From assembly GCA_005406025.1 (NCBI GenBank), contig BGZK01000478.1:1-64000 (forward strand): a DNA stretch of 64,000 nt, in the 5' to 3' direction. Below are positions 1-10,486 of this stretch, piece after piece. The DNA comes from Eumeta japonica (lineage: Eukaryota > Arthropoda > Insecta > Lepidoptera > Psychidae). Position 1 is the stretch's first letter; each line of letters opens with the position of its first letter. Under the pieces are notes generated by a model. That model was not told where the DNA came from, made no database searches, and worked only from the letters and a program-made list of their open reading frames with translations. Both the position numbers and the translations under genes were made by a program.

Positions 1-1400
1 ACCTCTACCTCTTTGCCTAATGAACCGTTCCCAGTGGTAATCCTTTTTGTCCATCTATCACCATCCATACGTGAAACATGACCGGTCCATTTCCACTTTA
101 GTTTTTTGCAGTGATGTAAAGCGTCTGTGACTTTTGTTGTGTTTCTGATATCTTTGTTTGTTCTTTTATGTTTTGGTTTTAATTTGAGAGTGTTCCGCTC
201 CATGGCTCTTTGGGTTGTTAATATCTTGTTTCTTGCGAACTTTTTAAATATCCATGTTTGCGATGCGTAGTAGAGAGATGATAAAATACAAGACTCTAGG
301 ACTTATTTTTTAGTCTCATTGGAAGATTTGATTTAAGAACTTCTTTTAGGCTCCAAAATTTATTCCAGGTCATGTTAACTCGTCTATGTCATCTCCGTGT
401 CTAGATTTTTTGAACGATGTTTGTTTATCTAAATATATAAACTCATGAACATATTGTATTGGAGCGTTATCGATAGTTGTCGAAATTTTATTACTATTTG
501 TTATAATTTTGGTTTTGCTTGTATTTAATTGTAGACCTATTTCATGGCTGACATTGTGTATTCTCTTATCGTAATTTCAAGTTGTGATGTAGTTTTTGCG
601 AAGAGAACTATGTCATCGGCAAATCTGAGGTTATTCAAATATTTGTTATTAATGAATATACACTTATTTTTCCATTTCAGATTTTTCATAATGCTTTGGA
701 GCACAGATATATAAATTCTTGGGGATAGCGGGTCACCTTATCGGACGCCTCTACATATATCTACTTCAGATCCTGGTTTTTCTAGTATAACTTTACTTTT
801 ACTTTTCTTGTATATGTCTTAAATAAGCTCAATAGTTTCTAAGAGTACATCACACTCTTGTAGTGCTCTACATATACTATTGTGCGTGATAGAGTCAATT
901 GCTTTGGCGTAGTCTATAAACCCTAGGTAGAGCGCACGGTTCATTTCATCGTACTTCTCTATTAACGACTTCTAGAGAGTGGATGTGGTCTATAGTTGAG
1001 TAATTTCTTCTGAAACCGGCCTGCTCCACTGGTTGTTCTTTTTCAGTATATGCCGCGAGACGATTTTCTACACAAGAGGAAAATAGATTCTAGATATTAG
1101 GTTGTAAACTAATAGGTCTGTAATTTCTTATATCAGCAGGGTTTCCCTTCTTATACAGGGGGAATTATATCCGATTTCGCTAATTCTATAGGTATAAATT
1201 TATTGTCTAGTATCCTATTGAATAGCTTAGTCAAGAGTGGTGCCAATACATGTTCACCTACTTTGATTGCCTCATTAGGTATACCATCAGGCTCGCTGGT
1301 TTTGTCATTCTTGAAAGATCTTATTTTTGTAGAGATTTCCTGGCATGTGAATCTTTGCAACGCGGTGATATTTTCCTTTTGAACTTGTGGCTCTCTATGT
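1..1400 (-). pseudogene. Decayed RTE-like non-LTR reverse transcriptase, truncated by window edge
   Basis: Read on the minus strand from about 1400 down to 1, the translation carries reverse transcriptase landmarks in the right order but in several frames. A segment at 1151-1360 contains SEPDGIPNEAIK and LLTKLFNRIL. RNYRPISL follows near 1107-1130, then EQAGFRRNYSTIDHI near 985-1035. GVR*GDPLSP lies near 722-751, with a stop where Gln is expected, and LRFADDIVLFA follows, with the catalytic FADD at 612-623. The last 100 bases encode a GHVSRMDGDRW-type C-terminal stretch typical of insect endonuclease-reverse transcriptases. Such elements copy their RNA into chromosomal DNA at a nick. Frameshifts and stops make this copy dead. 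The upstream endonuclease domain was not recognised. RTE is the best clade match from memory; a CR1-like relative is possible. Confidence 0.85.
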
Positions 1401-1800
1401 GACGGTGTCTTAATGAGTGCTGACCTTTATAAAATTCAGTTGTTATTTTCATTTACTAAATTTTATTAACATTCATTAATTGGTTTATATCTAATGATCT
1501 CTTTATCATGACTATTCTATCGAAATTTAGCGCAACTTATTCATTTCTATTCTAACCGTAATCACTGCCACAATATCAAACAAAAATGTTTCACGTCAAC
1601 CGCACGGAAAGGTTGTTTGTGTAATAAAGCAGATACGAGTATGTTGTAAGTAACTTTATATATAATATGCACTTTACAATATTGTACGCGGGTTTGTGAG
1701 GAGTCTGATAATTAAGATTTTAAGATCACCTCGATGTTTGACGGAATTATGCGGAACGGGCACTTTTCAGAGAGAATCGTAAAAGTGAAAGTCAAATAAT
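1401..1800. other. Unassigned AT-rich DNA
   Basis: No recognised gene or repeat. Two nearly identical copies of about 23 bases (AATCGTAAAAGTGAAAGTCAA) sit at roughly 1776-1822, just before the minisatellite, as a small local duplication. Confidence 0.4.
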
Positions 1801-1802
1801 CG

Positions 1803-2465
1803 TAAAAGTGAAAGTCAAATAATTTGTGTACACCTTTAAATTGATTGACATTCATTAAAATTTCGAATACAACTTTGTTATGATTTAGATTTATTAAAAT
1901 TTTCTGTGCGCCTTCGTATTGATTTGGATTCATTAAAACTTTATGTACACTTCTATACTGGTTTAGATTCATTTTTTTTATGTTCCTTTGTATAGATTTC
2001 AAATCATTAAATTTTTAAGTACTCCTCTATATTGATTTAGATTGATTAAAATTTTCTGTACACCTTATATCGATTTACATTCATTAAGTTTTTTTGTGTC
2101 CATTGTATTGATTTGGATGTATTTAAATTCTCTGTACGCTTTCGTAATAATTTGGATTGATTAAAATTTTATATGTACCTTTGTAGTGATTTAGATTTAT
2201 AATTTTTTTTTGTGAGTCTTTATATTAATTTGGATTCATTAAAATCTTGTGTACACTTCTATATTGGTTTAGATTAATTAAATTTTTCTGTACATCTTGT
2301 CTCGATTTGGATTCATTAAGTTTTTTTTTATTCCACTGTATTAAGTTGGATTTATTTAAACTTTCTGTACACCAATGTTTTGGTAACGATTTAATAAAAT
2401 ATTCTGTATCCCTTCGTATTGATTTGGATTCATTAAAGTCTTCTGTATCGATTTAGAGTTATTAA
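1803..2465. repeat. Degenerate 39-bp minisatellite, about 16 units
   Basis: The motif GATTTGGATTCATTAAAA followed by TTTTCTGTACACCTTCGTATT recurs with variation. Unit starts were read at about 1882, 1921, 1961, 1995, 2034, 2072, 2110, 2149, 2188, 2227, 2267, 2304, 2343, 2388, 2421 and 2450, so most steps are 37-40 bp. Since 39 is a multiple of three, both strands stay open for long runs (1712-2002 on the minus strand, 2247-2456 on the plus strand) and show a 13-residue periodicity. Those open frames look like a by-product of the period; nothing else suggests a gene. Confidence 0.88.
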
Positions 2466-3150
2466 AAGGCAAGATTTTTTCTAATAAGTATAACGATTTG
2501 AATTATTTAAATCTAAACTCATGCATTGACTTTACCTTTGCTATACTACCAATATTTAATTCAGAGTGACTTATCACGGTACTTACGTATTTCCAAAGTT
2601 TGCTTTTTTAAGTTTCTATTTTCTGAAAATTGTCTATGGGTATTGTCTCCTCTAAGTTCAGCTGTTTATGATTAAAAAAAAAAATAAGTATCGCTATCGA
2701 GTAACTGGCATTTTATTTTATTTTACATAGTGTAATATTTACAGGAGGTTTGTAGTAATTGTGAAATACTGATCGTGAACTGGTTGTATGTCCACCAATA
2801 GTTACATCAAATCGGCGTTACAAAACTTTTTTTCAAAGTTGTTTTGTGTTCTTATGATAATACCTAATAAATATATGTTATTTCAATGCATAATGTGTTT
2901 TAATTTTTATTCTTATTACATGATGTATCTTTAACTGCATATAAACAATTTTTGTTCTAAAAATCTACAAGGGAAAATAGTCTAGACAAAACAATTAGTT
3001 TTAAATTAAATCGCAATAGTATTTATTTTGAAAAAAATATTCAAGTAAACCAAATGCTCAAAAATTTATTTTTGTAACCTAAAATTTATTTAATTTTTTG
3101 TATTGTTTGTTTCAAATATTTTGATACAAAGATAGACGTCTTAAAGGTAT
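2466..3150. other. Unassigned AT-rich DNA
   Basis: Very AT-rich sequence with poly-A/T runs and no open frame or repeat that I can name. Confidence 0.4.
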
Positions 3151-3214
3151 CGTGGCCATTTTACTTACAGCACGACGGTTTGATTTCATGAAGTTTAAAA
3201 ATTTTGACGTGATG

Positions 3215-3350
3215 TCTTATAAATCGATGAACGCCGGCTGCACGCACGCACTAAAAAGCATGATTCATTGTCGCGTTCCGCCCAAACCGAGCGTGCGAGC
3301 GAGAGCACGGAACAATAAAGAGGCACGATCGGCCTAAGCGTTCGGTTTGT
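3215..3350. other. GC-rich island, possible repeat end or regulatory block
   Basis: About 130 bases with CpG-containing motifs (CGCCGGCTGCACGCACGCAC; GAGCGTGCGAGCGAGAGCACGG) stand out from AT-rich flanks. A 61-codon open frame spans it (3152-3337), but the product is not recognised and low-complexity Arg/Ala codons at its end suggest it is not a gene. It may be the end of a dispersed repeat. Confidence 0.35.
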
Positions 3351-3901
3351 GACACATCTATCTCTATACTGTATAATTTAAGTAGAAAAACATTTGAATT
3401 GACGAGTGCAAATAAATGTTAATTTATCGAAAACATTGTCATTTTCAATTAATTCCTTCTTTGTATTATACAAAATAATGATAATTCAGTGATAATAATA
3501 ATTTAATTTAATTCATGAAATAATGTAATTTTTATCAATGTTTTCTTATGACGTTATCACGTAAAATTATCGTCCGTAAACCGACTTTACAGACAACCAA
3601 TTTTTTTTTATTCATAAAATTATCAAAACAATCAGGAAAATAATTCACATCCAGACGGGGAAATATCGGATCAACTTGTAAGATAGATGTGACAAAACTT
3701 CAATTTTATCAATATATTTTCACAATTATATAGGTCCTTGCTCAGTTTTTGTCAGTATTTAATTGTTTTCATCGTATTAATTCTTTTTATTAGGTATTAT
3801 GTGAAGCAATATCATATCAGAGATATCCAAAGATTGTGCCACGTCGAAATCTACGAAATAACGAAGTCATGCATTATTATGTCTAAAACAATCAATCTAT
3901 A
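3351..3901. other. Unassigned AT-rich DNA
   Basis: No gene recognised. The last base, an A, forms the left side of the A|T insertion site of the adjacent Helitron-like element. Confidence 0.4.
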
Positions 3902-4970
3902 TCTATACTAATATTATAAACGCGAAAGTTTGTGAGTATGGATGGATGTTTGTTGCTCTTTCACGCAAAAACTACTGAATGGATTTCGATGACACTGTAC
4001 AATAATATATAGCTTACACATCAGAATAACACATAGGCTATAATTTATAAAGATATAGTGTCAATTATCCAAAATATAACGACAAGTTTCAAGTAAATAG
4101 GAAAACAATCTGTCATCTGAGAGCTACTCTAGCGTGCGCCGCAAAAACCGTTGGAATTACACGTATATAATGTATGTTGGAAATGTTTATCTTAATTAGT
4201 CCTACAAAAAAGCCCGCGACAGCATATATCTATCTTTTATGTGTAAGCCATTATCGCCAAAATAGTGAACCATTAATACAATAATAATTGATGATTTATT
4301 TCTAACGCACATTTGGTAGTAATAAATTGATCCTTATATCAAAATATATACTTTTATCGCATCTGGTGTTTAAAGTGGTTAAACTTTGTCTTTCGCACTA
4401 CGTCATTTGGACAAATATTTGAATAGTTATGATGATAGACAAGCGAGTATGCGACATTATGGTGCGGTTAAGCGGCAGGGTCAGATCATAAAGGTAGCAG
4501 GCATACATTTGAGAACGCAAAGTTCTTCCCACGGCCAGTTTTCTATGTGGCATGCTCACGCGTTTCTAAATCGCAATTCTACTTGTTTATGCAGACCAAA
4601 ATAAATCGTTTATCATAATTTATAGGTGTATATTGCAATAGCCACCTACAACTTTTTATTACCATCAATCATCATATACTTCCGTACCTATATATCCTTA
4701 TAAACTATAGCGTTTATAATACCTATTAATGAGATCATCATAAAAAAATACTTAGTTCCAATTTACATACATTACACAATATAATTCTTCGAAAACTTAC
4801 AACTGGAGAATGGTTGTACCGATTTTCATTTTTAATTTGTTGGATTTGTCTCCGTCCCAAATAGCAAAATAGTAAAGAAACATTGAAAAATTGACAAAAA
4901 TAGAACGCTTTCTATCATTGTTATCACAATTTCCCATCATCATGCGGGTGAAACCGCGGGGCGCAGCTAG
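3902..4970 (+). mobile_element. Non-autonomous Helitron-like element, 1069 bp
   Basis: The element begins with 5'-TC (TCTATACTAATATTATAAAC) preceded by A, and ends with CTAG at 4967-4970 followed by T. This is the terminal structure and A|T insertion site of Helitrons. A short GCGG/CCGC hairpin at 4944-4957 lies 9 bases before the CTAG, where the Helitron terminator hairpin is expected. The opening block, with CGCGAAAGTTTGTGAGTATG and CACGCAAAAACTACTGAATG, resembles abundant Lepidopteran Helitron-derived repeats. It has no Rep or helicase coding capacity. A 72-codon frame at 4386-4604 is unrecognised and lacks an ATG start. Mobilisation would need a RepHel protein from elsewhere. The intact element at 7897-13211 has a different 5' end, so it is probably not the direct partner. 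Confidence 0.8.
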
Positions 4971-4973
<3 letters not shown>

Positions 4974-5007
<34 letters not shown>

Positions 5008-5056
5008 TGTGTGTATGTCTCTGTGTGTGTATGTGTGTGTGTGTGTGTGTGTGTGT
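4974..5056. repeat. Compound microsatellite (AT)n then (GT)n
   Basis: An (AT)n tract at about 4977-5003 passes into an interrupted (GT)n tract to about 5056. It abuts the 3' end of the Helitron-like element, an arrangement known for Lepidopteran microsatellite-associated Helitron repeats. It could equally be the simple-repeat tail of the SINE-like block at 5057-5215 read on the minus strand. Confidence 0.95.
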
Positions 5057-5215
5057 TTGACGACCGTCGTTGCCAACGTAATGACGGCAAAACTTGACGT
5101 TGTCTCGAAGGCACGGAGAGCGCGTTTGAATTTGCCCGTGCTTAGGATAGAACCAGGTACTTTGAAGTTTGATAGCAGCGCCGTTAAGCGCGGAGTCACC
5201 GCCGCTTGTGCTTAA
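5057..5215 (-). mobile_element. SINE-like block with tRNA-like promoter boxes (tentative)
   Basis: On the minus strand, starting near 5215, the sequence contains GGCGGTGACTCCGCGCTTAACGG-like bases resembling a pol III A box. About 35 bases later comes GGTTCTATCCT, close to a B box (GGTTCGANTCC). The block ends in a simple (CA)n/(AT)n tail. Head, body and simple-repeat tail are the order expected of a tRNA-derived SINE. The match to the A box is loose, and no second copy was found in the window. Confidence 0.4.
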
Positions 5216-5855
5216 AAAAATAATATATTGATACGTAACAAGAATACGTAGATATGCCATACGATAACTTTGTAACACTTTTAATTTCATTTTCTTCAAC
5301 GAGATATTATATGGTGTGTAATTTAAAAGCACGCAAAGCTTTACGTACGAAATAATGTAAACAAAATATATGGCATATTTTATTGGCTGACTTTTATAGG
5401 ACGGGGGACTGCGAAAGGGAGATTGCATGAAATCCAATAATGAAAAAAATATATGAACCCATTTTACGGTGATAATGTTAAATTATTGTGAAATTCAGCT
5501 TAGGTTTTTTTTTATTTAACATATTTGCTTATATTAATATTCATTTTTTATAAAGGATAGGTCATGATAGCAATCGGTTCGCAATCATCTCGTTGAATTG
5601 TGATAACTGCGAAACGCGGATGTCCAAGTATACCTTCTCTAGATATTCTATACTCGGAACATTTCTGAGAGCATAAAAAAATATTTCATACTTATTTCAT
5701 TAGTATATTATTATGTAGTACGTACAGTACTATGTAGTAAACTGTTTTTATTTCATTCTTACCTTGCCATAGTTTATTGATTTCTTTTTCCCAAGTCCGA
5801 TTTACTAATATCTACAAAACAAAGAAATACATGTAGAAAGTTGATATTAAAACAG
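5216..5855. other. Unassigned AT-rich DNA
   Basis: Contains minus-strand open frames that run through the microsatellite region and do not look like genes. No named element seen. Confidence 0.35.
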
Positions 5856-5859
5856 TTCA

Positions 5860-6080
5860 AAGCCGGCGTTGTTTAAAATTCACGTTTTCCTCTCTGACGG
5901 GTTTCTTAGATCCGCCGGTGAGAATATTAAATGGTCCGTTTAGTGGCTCACAGAAGTTGCCGCATAAAGCACAACTTTTCTCATTAATTGTTTGTACAAA
6001 ATTTACGAGAGGTGGGCTTTTGCCATTGAAAAATAAACAGGATTAATGGCCACTCGGCGTGCATTGTTGAGTCTTTTGGA
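5860..6080. promoter_or_regulatory. Candidate non-coding regulatory island
   Basis: A non-repetitive, less AT-rich block with dense homeodomain-type motifs: CATTAATTG near 5982, GGATTAATGG near 6041 and ATAAAC near 6033, between CpG-containing stretches such as GATCCGCCGGTGAG. There is no open frame of note and no similarity to the repeats found here. The regulatory reading is inference; cross-species conservation would be the test. Confidence 0.3.
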
Positions 6081-6437
6081 AAATAATTTACGCTTACTTT
6101 GAATTTAATTTGAAATAATAATACCGAACGTCTCTTCATAAACTAAAACATTTTCTCTAATTTTCTTCTATTTGTGGCATTTAGAATTGAATTAAAAACT
6201 GAATAAAATCGCCTATCAATATCTATTTATTAATTGGAAATCAAACTTTATTTAGCTTATAAAACAACGATTCTTAGAGTGAAGACTCGTAGAAATTGAA
6301 AATCTTTTTTAAAAATTTGGTTGCCTGTAAAGTCGGTATACGGGCGAAAGTTTTACGTGACAACGACTTTGAATGGTAAAATCATTTTAATGTGAATATT
6401 CATTCGTATAGTAGGAAGAAGGATGAAATAATAGTAA

Positions 6438-6500
6438 CAATTTAAAACATTTATTTATACAAAGAATTATATTTAAAACATTAATTTATACAAAGAATCT
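6438..6500. repeat. Direct duplication of about 30 bp
   Basis: ATTTAAAACATTTATTTATACAAAGAAT at about 6439-6468 is followed at once by a near-identical copy to about 6498. It is a simple two-unit tandem duplication in AT-rich DNA. Confidence 0.8.
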
Positions 6501-6600
6501 CGCACTGAATTTCATATTAACAAAATTTTATTTTACCTTTACACATACATACGTATTTATATACAAATATACATACAATAACTTGCAATACATTTGCAAG

Positions 6601-7200
6601 CTATGCACTAATTCTCTAGTGCTGCGCGCGCGGCAGACCGATCATAGTTGAGTGGGAGAGAGACGCAAGGCATTCGGCGGGCCTCTCTCTCGTTCGGTGA
6701 CTCATCGTTACGTTACCGAGCGTTACACCTTTTTCATAAGTGACTCCCAGCCGCAACCTAATTTAAGACGTTGTCACGTCAAAAATCAGTACGTTTGGTC
6801 TATTCAACAGATTTCTGTGACCAAGTTTAATAAGGGTACCAATACCTAGCGCAACTAATATTTTCACTAGGCTAAGAGCTACGTAAGCTTGACCCTAAAT
6901 ATACGTGAGACGAGTTCCGAATCGGTTCGATCGAGTGTGGTACTTTGTAGCTTGTGCATGGACAGTTAGCGTTACGGCTCAGCAATGTGAGACAACGTCG
7001 TCTCTTCAATTTCTCCTCGTCCTTGCAGCAGATCGAGGTCGGTCATGCAGCGCTCCATTTTTACCCTTTCTCCTGGTTGATTACTCTAGAATTAAAAGTC
7101 ATCAAAATCGACATATACGGCTTGCGATGACGTTACTACTTCTAATCAGGCTTCGCGAAGAGCACGCCAATAAATTCTTCGGATAACACGTCTGGAGTCG
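6601..7200. other. GC-rich unassigned island with two short open frames
   Basis: This 600-bp block is richer in GC and CpG than its flanks. It holds open frames of 65 codons (6652-6849) and 93 codons (6905-7186) on the plus strand. The longer one has hydrophobic runs (LQFLLVLAADR, MTLLLLIRL) but no domain I recognise. The pyrimidine/purine motifs GAGAGAG and CTCTCTCTC flank a GCGGGCC core near 6650-6690. It could be a degenerate transposon, a promoter-like region or a host non-coding exon. Confidence 0.3.
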
Positions 7201-7343
7201 TGAAATAGACCGAAGCTAACAGCTATGTTAAGGCGTAACATTAATGTACTGAGAATGCCCCCATTTTGTTTGGATCGTTAGGCATGAACTGTTTGGGTGG
7301 GTATTGACCGTAGATTTTTGCTTTTATGACGTCGACAGCGTTA

Positions 7344-7384
7344 ACAAATTATCTATACGCTTGTGTGTATAGACAATAATTTGT
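7344..7384. repeat. Imperfect hairpin, about 15-bp arms
   Basis: ACAAATTATCTATAC pairs with GTATAGACAATAATTTGT, with a three-base bulge and a loop GCTTGTGT. It lies in unassigned DNA 500 bp outside the Helitron 3' end. Confidence 0.75.
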
Positions 7385-7896
7385 TATAATACAGATGACA
7401 AGATGCTGTGCCTGTGAAAACAGTCGCACCTTTCAATTGAAAATCTTCGCCAACAACTGATCGCGGATGATGTAAGTGAGCGTAACAGAAAATAACAATA
7501 CAATTTTTTTTTTTAATTTTGTTTTTCTGTTTTAACATATCAATGTCCGAAATTTCTAAACGAATTTTCATGAGGCTTTAACGGGTAATTTGAGCACAGC
7601 TCGAGAAAACATGTTGGCTTTATTTCATAAAAACCAACTCAGGAATTAGTTGAAGTTGTCGAGCATATACTTCAGTGACACGATCATCACGGAGAAGCTG
7701 GTCAAAGAACTAGTATATATGTTCACGTCAATATTTTTACGTCAAAAAGTACGTGTACGAAGTTGCGGACACAGTTACTGTATGCATATTATTATAAAAG
7801 ATATAGTACTATATATGACTGATGTAGTGTGGTACTTTGAAATTAGTCATAACACAACAAAAACTTAATGTAATATAATATTAAATTATAGTAGTA

Positions 7897-7926
7897 CTAG
7901 CGGCCCGGTACGTCCTTCGCTACGTA
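7897..7926 (-). terminator. Helitron 3' end: subterminal hairpin and CTAG
   Basis: On the minus strand the last bases are TACGT-AGCGAAGG-ACGTA (7926-7909), then CCGGGCCG and CTAG (7900-7897). The 5-bp stem with an 8-base loop sits 8 bases before the CTAG. In known Helitrons this hairpin is the transposition terminator, and skipping it allows capture of flanking DNA. The stem is short, so its functional state is uncertain. Confidence 0.75.
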
Positions 7927-8460
7927 TAAGGCATAGTAATAAAAAAAATGTTTATTAAGTTCATTTATTCAAACAAAAAAATATTTTAAATTGCTAGCTA
8001 TTTAAAAGTCTAAATGACCCAAATGATATTGACCAGTAAAAATAAAACGGTTTCCTATGGAATGTGTAGAAAACAATATTATAAAAAAAACACAGAAACA
8101 TTTTTTTTATAATCATTTTATTAGAAAAAATATGCCGCTGCCACTGGGTACAAACGGTGTATAAATTTTTGTAACCTTCTTCATTCATTGTATTATCTTT
8201 AATATTTCGAAGTACTTGGTGTGCTAAAATAAATAAACTTAGAAATAAAACATAAAATAAAATTTATTACTTTCTGTAATTTCGAAAGTATGAAACTGCT
8301 CAACAAAACCCACTACAGAAACATAATGTAAATGTTTATATTATATTTATCAGCAATAAACACAAAGATATACTATCAAACGTTATTTCTGAACTATGAC
8401 AAAGAGTAAAACTAAAAATAAAAAGAATTGGGTACTCTTACTATGGTGGGTCTATATGGG

Positions 8461-8729
8461 TTAGTCTAAAACATTTGGATAAACAATATTTTTGTTTTCC
8501 ATTTTGAGCATGAATAAATAAACAGTTGGGGTACCGACTCTGGAACAGGCAACATAAAGTTGGCCATGTGAAAACATGATTCCTCCAAATTCACACCACA
8601 AACGTGAAGTGTTTGCCCTTGGGCCTTGTTTATGGACATCGCAAATGATAAACGCACAGGATATTGTAATCGTTTGAATTCAAATGGCATATCAGTTGGA
8701 ATCATAGGGATACGCGGTATCAAACACAC
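8461..8729 (-). pseudogene. RepHel helicase C-terminal segment, two frames
   Basis: Starts in one frame as VCLIPRIPMIP...LSFAMSINKAQGQTL (helicase motif V region) and then shifts near 8590 to GQLYVACSRVGTPT, the motif VI region at about 8535-8565. The stop TAA at 8461-8463 follows NVLD. The motifs are preserved on both sides of the frame change, as in recent pseudogenes. Confidence 0.88.
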
Positions 8730-10486
8730 TTCTCCTTTGATTTACCAGTTAAGATTGTAGCTTCAATCAAATTTGGCAATAACTTTTTCACTGCCAATCT
8801 GGTGCCATTACACAGTTTTGGTGGATTAATATTTCGCAATAATATAATCAAAGAACCAACTTTCAGATTCAAGCAATGCGGTGGTATACCAGCCGGTTCC
8901 AATGAATTTAAAAATTCAATTGGATAATTCATTGCCTCATCTTGATTCATAACACTGTCAATTGATTTATATGTCGTGACTACACCTGGCAGTTTCGCTT
9001 GAATTTGAAAATTAATGGCATTGATATGAATGTTCTTCGGTGCTAAAATGGCGCGTTCTCTCAACCAATCATGATTTCTGTAATTCTGAAGAATATTCGG
9101 AAAAACACATTCAATCAACTCATCTATCGATTGCGCAATTGTACAAAAATTGTTCGGTACAGTGATCAATCCGTTGGTACTGTCGATTTGTATTTTGCCA
9201 TCACCAATTTCTAACAATTGTTTTGAAAACTCATGGGCAGTTGCATCATTATGTAGGTGAATACGCATATTAATGTTCAGTGTCAATTTTCGTACATATC
9301 TCCAAAGAACTGATGACTTCAAACAGGCATTTATTTCATCAGCAGGAGTTGATCGAGGAATGACAGGCAATGTTTGACGAAAGTCCCCTGACAGCAATAT
9401 CAGAGCACCACCAAAAAGCTGTTGATTACCGCGTAAATCTTGCATTGTTCGATTAAATGCTTCTAGTGATTTTTTATTCGCCATTGTGCACTCATCCCAT
9501 AAAATAATTGACGTTAATCGCAGAACTTTTGCCATAGCAGAATTTCTCGAAATATTGCAAGTTGGAGTTTCAATCACCTGTACATTCAATGGCAATTTTA
9601 ATGCAGAGTGTGCGGTCCGACCACCTTCTAATAATGTAGCAGCAATTCCCGAAGATGCAAGTGCCAATGCAATTTTCTGTTCCGATCGAATAGTCGCTAA
9701 AATCAATGATACAACGAAAGTTTTGCCTGTACCACCAGGTGCATCCAAGAAATATAATCCACCTGCATTATTGGAAACGGCTTGCATGATTGTGTCATAT
9801 ACATGTTTTTGTTGAATATTCAATTTGGTTATATTCGATTGTACAAATAAACGTAAATCATTAGAATTGAACTCCTGCTCACGTTGCAATTCACGATCAA
9901 ACAAATCATGTATCTCACGATTTGGTGCGGTCATACCCAATTGTACTAATTCTTTATTTACAATCGTTAGACACATATCTTCAATTATTATTAAAGCTTC
10001 GTTGTACATTTCCAAGGTAATCAACAAATCAGGATTTCTTGCATGATGACGCATACGAATTAAAATATCTTCTGCCATATAATGTTTATATTTGTTCCAT
10101 AATTCAAGTGGATTTGATGGCGAACATGTTGATAATATAATGGCAAATAGCATTCGTATTTGTTGTGGATGAGCTGAAGTAGATGCATCTTGAAGTGTTG
10201 AATCCCAATGTGCATCATCCTCCAACAAATGCAAGAGTTGACATGCTTCACGATATGTTTGACATAAAAGACCGTTGACTGTTCTCAATTCTTGAAATGA
10301 TTTTGGGCCATTGACGTTAACTAATAACAATCGCAAATAAAAACACTGCATTGTTTGGATGTACTGTATATATTCTCCCAATAGCATCTGTTTGGAAAAT
10401 GCCTGGATGCCCATCGACTGCCGTTCCTTGTTTACGTCTTTGAAATTTTTTCGAAGACACATTCCATGTGTAATACTGGGGCACAT
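8720..10486 (-). pseudogene. RepHel PIF1-like helicase segment
   Basis: The longest open frame in the window (588 codons); the part homologous to RepHel starts near residue 48. Walker A is GGTGKT at residues 251-256 (9736-9719). Walker B is LWDE at 329-332 (9502-9491). Motif III, GDFRQTLP, is at 367-374. These are hallmarks of PIF1-family ATP-driven DNA helicases. The frame ends at 8720 just after an LTGKSK motif, where a one- or two-base change moves similarity into the next segment. The Met used as its formal start lies in a shifted frame and is not a real start. Confidence 0.93.

Noticed and set aside
1712..2456. Possible repeat protein with 13-residue periodicity
   Set aside because: Period follows from the 39-bp DNA unit; units vary with frame-breaking steps (34, 45, 33, 29 bp) and both strands are equally open.
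4975..5437. Long minus-strand frames (156 and 74 codons) across the microsatellite
   Set aside because: They are produced by (CA)n and (AT)n translation (THTHTH, IYIYIY) and have no recognisable domain.
6905..7186. 93-codon frame as a candidate secreted or membrane protein
   Set aside because: Hydrophobic runs exist but there is no plausible signal peptide at the start, no domain and no splice or promoter context; kept only as an unassigned island.
9486..10046. Plus-strand frames of 109 and 73 codons
   Set aside because: They are antisense shadows of the Helitron helicase on the minus strand.
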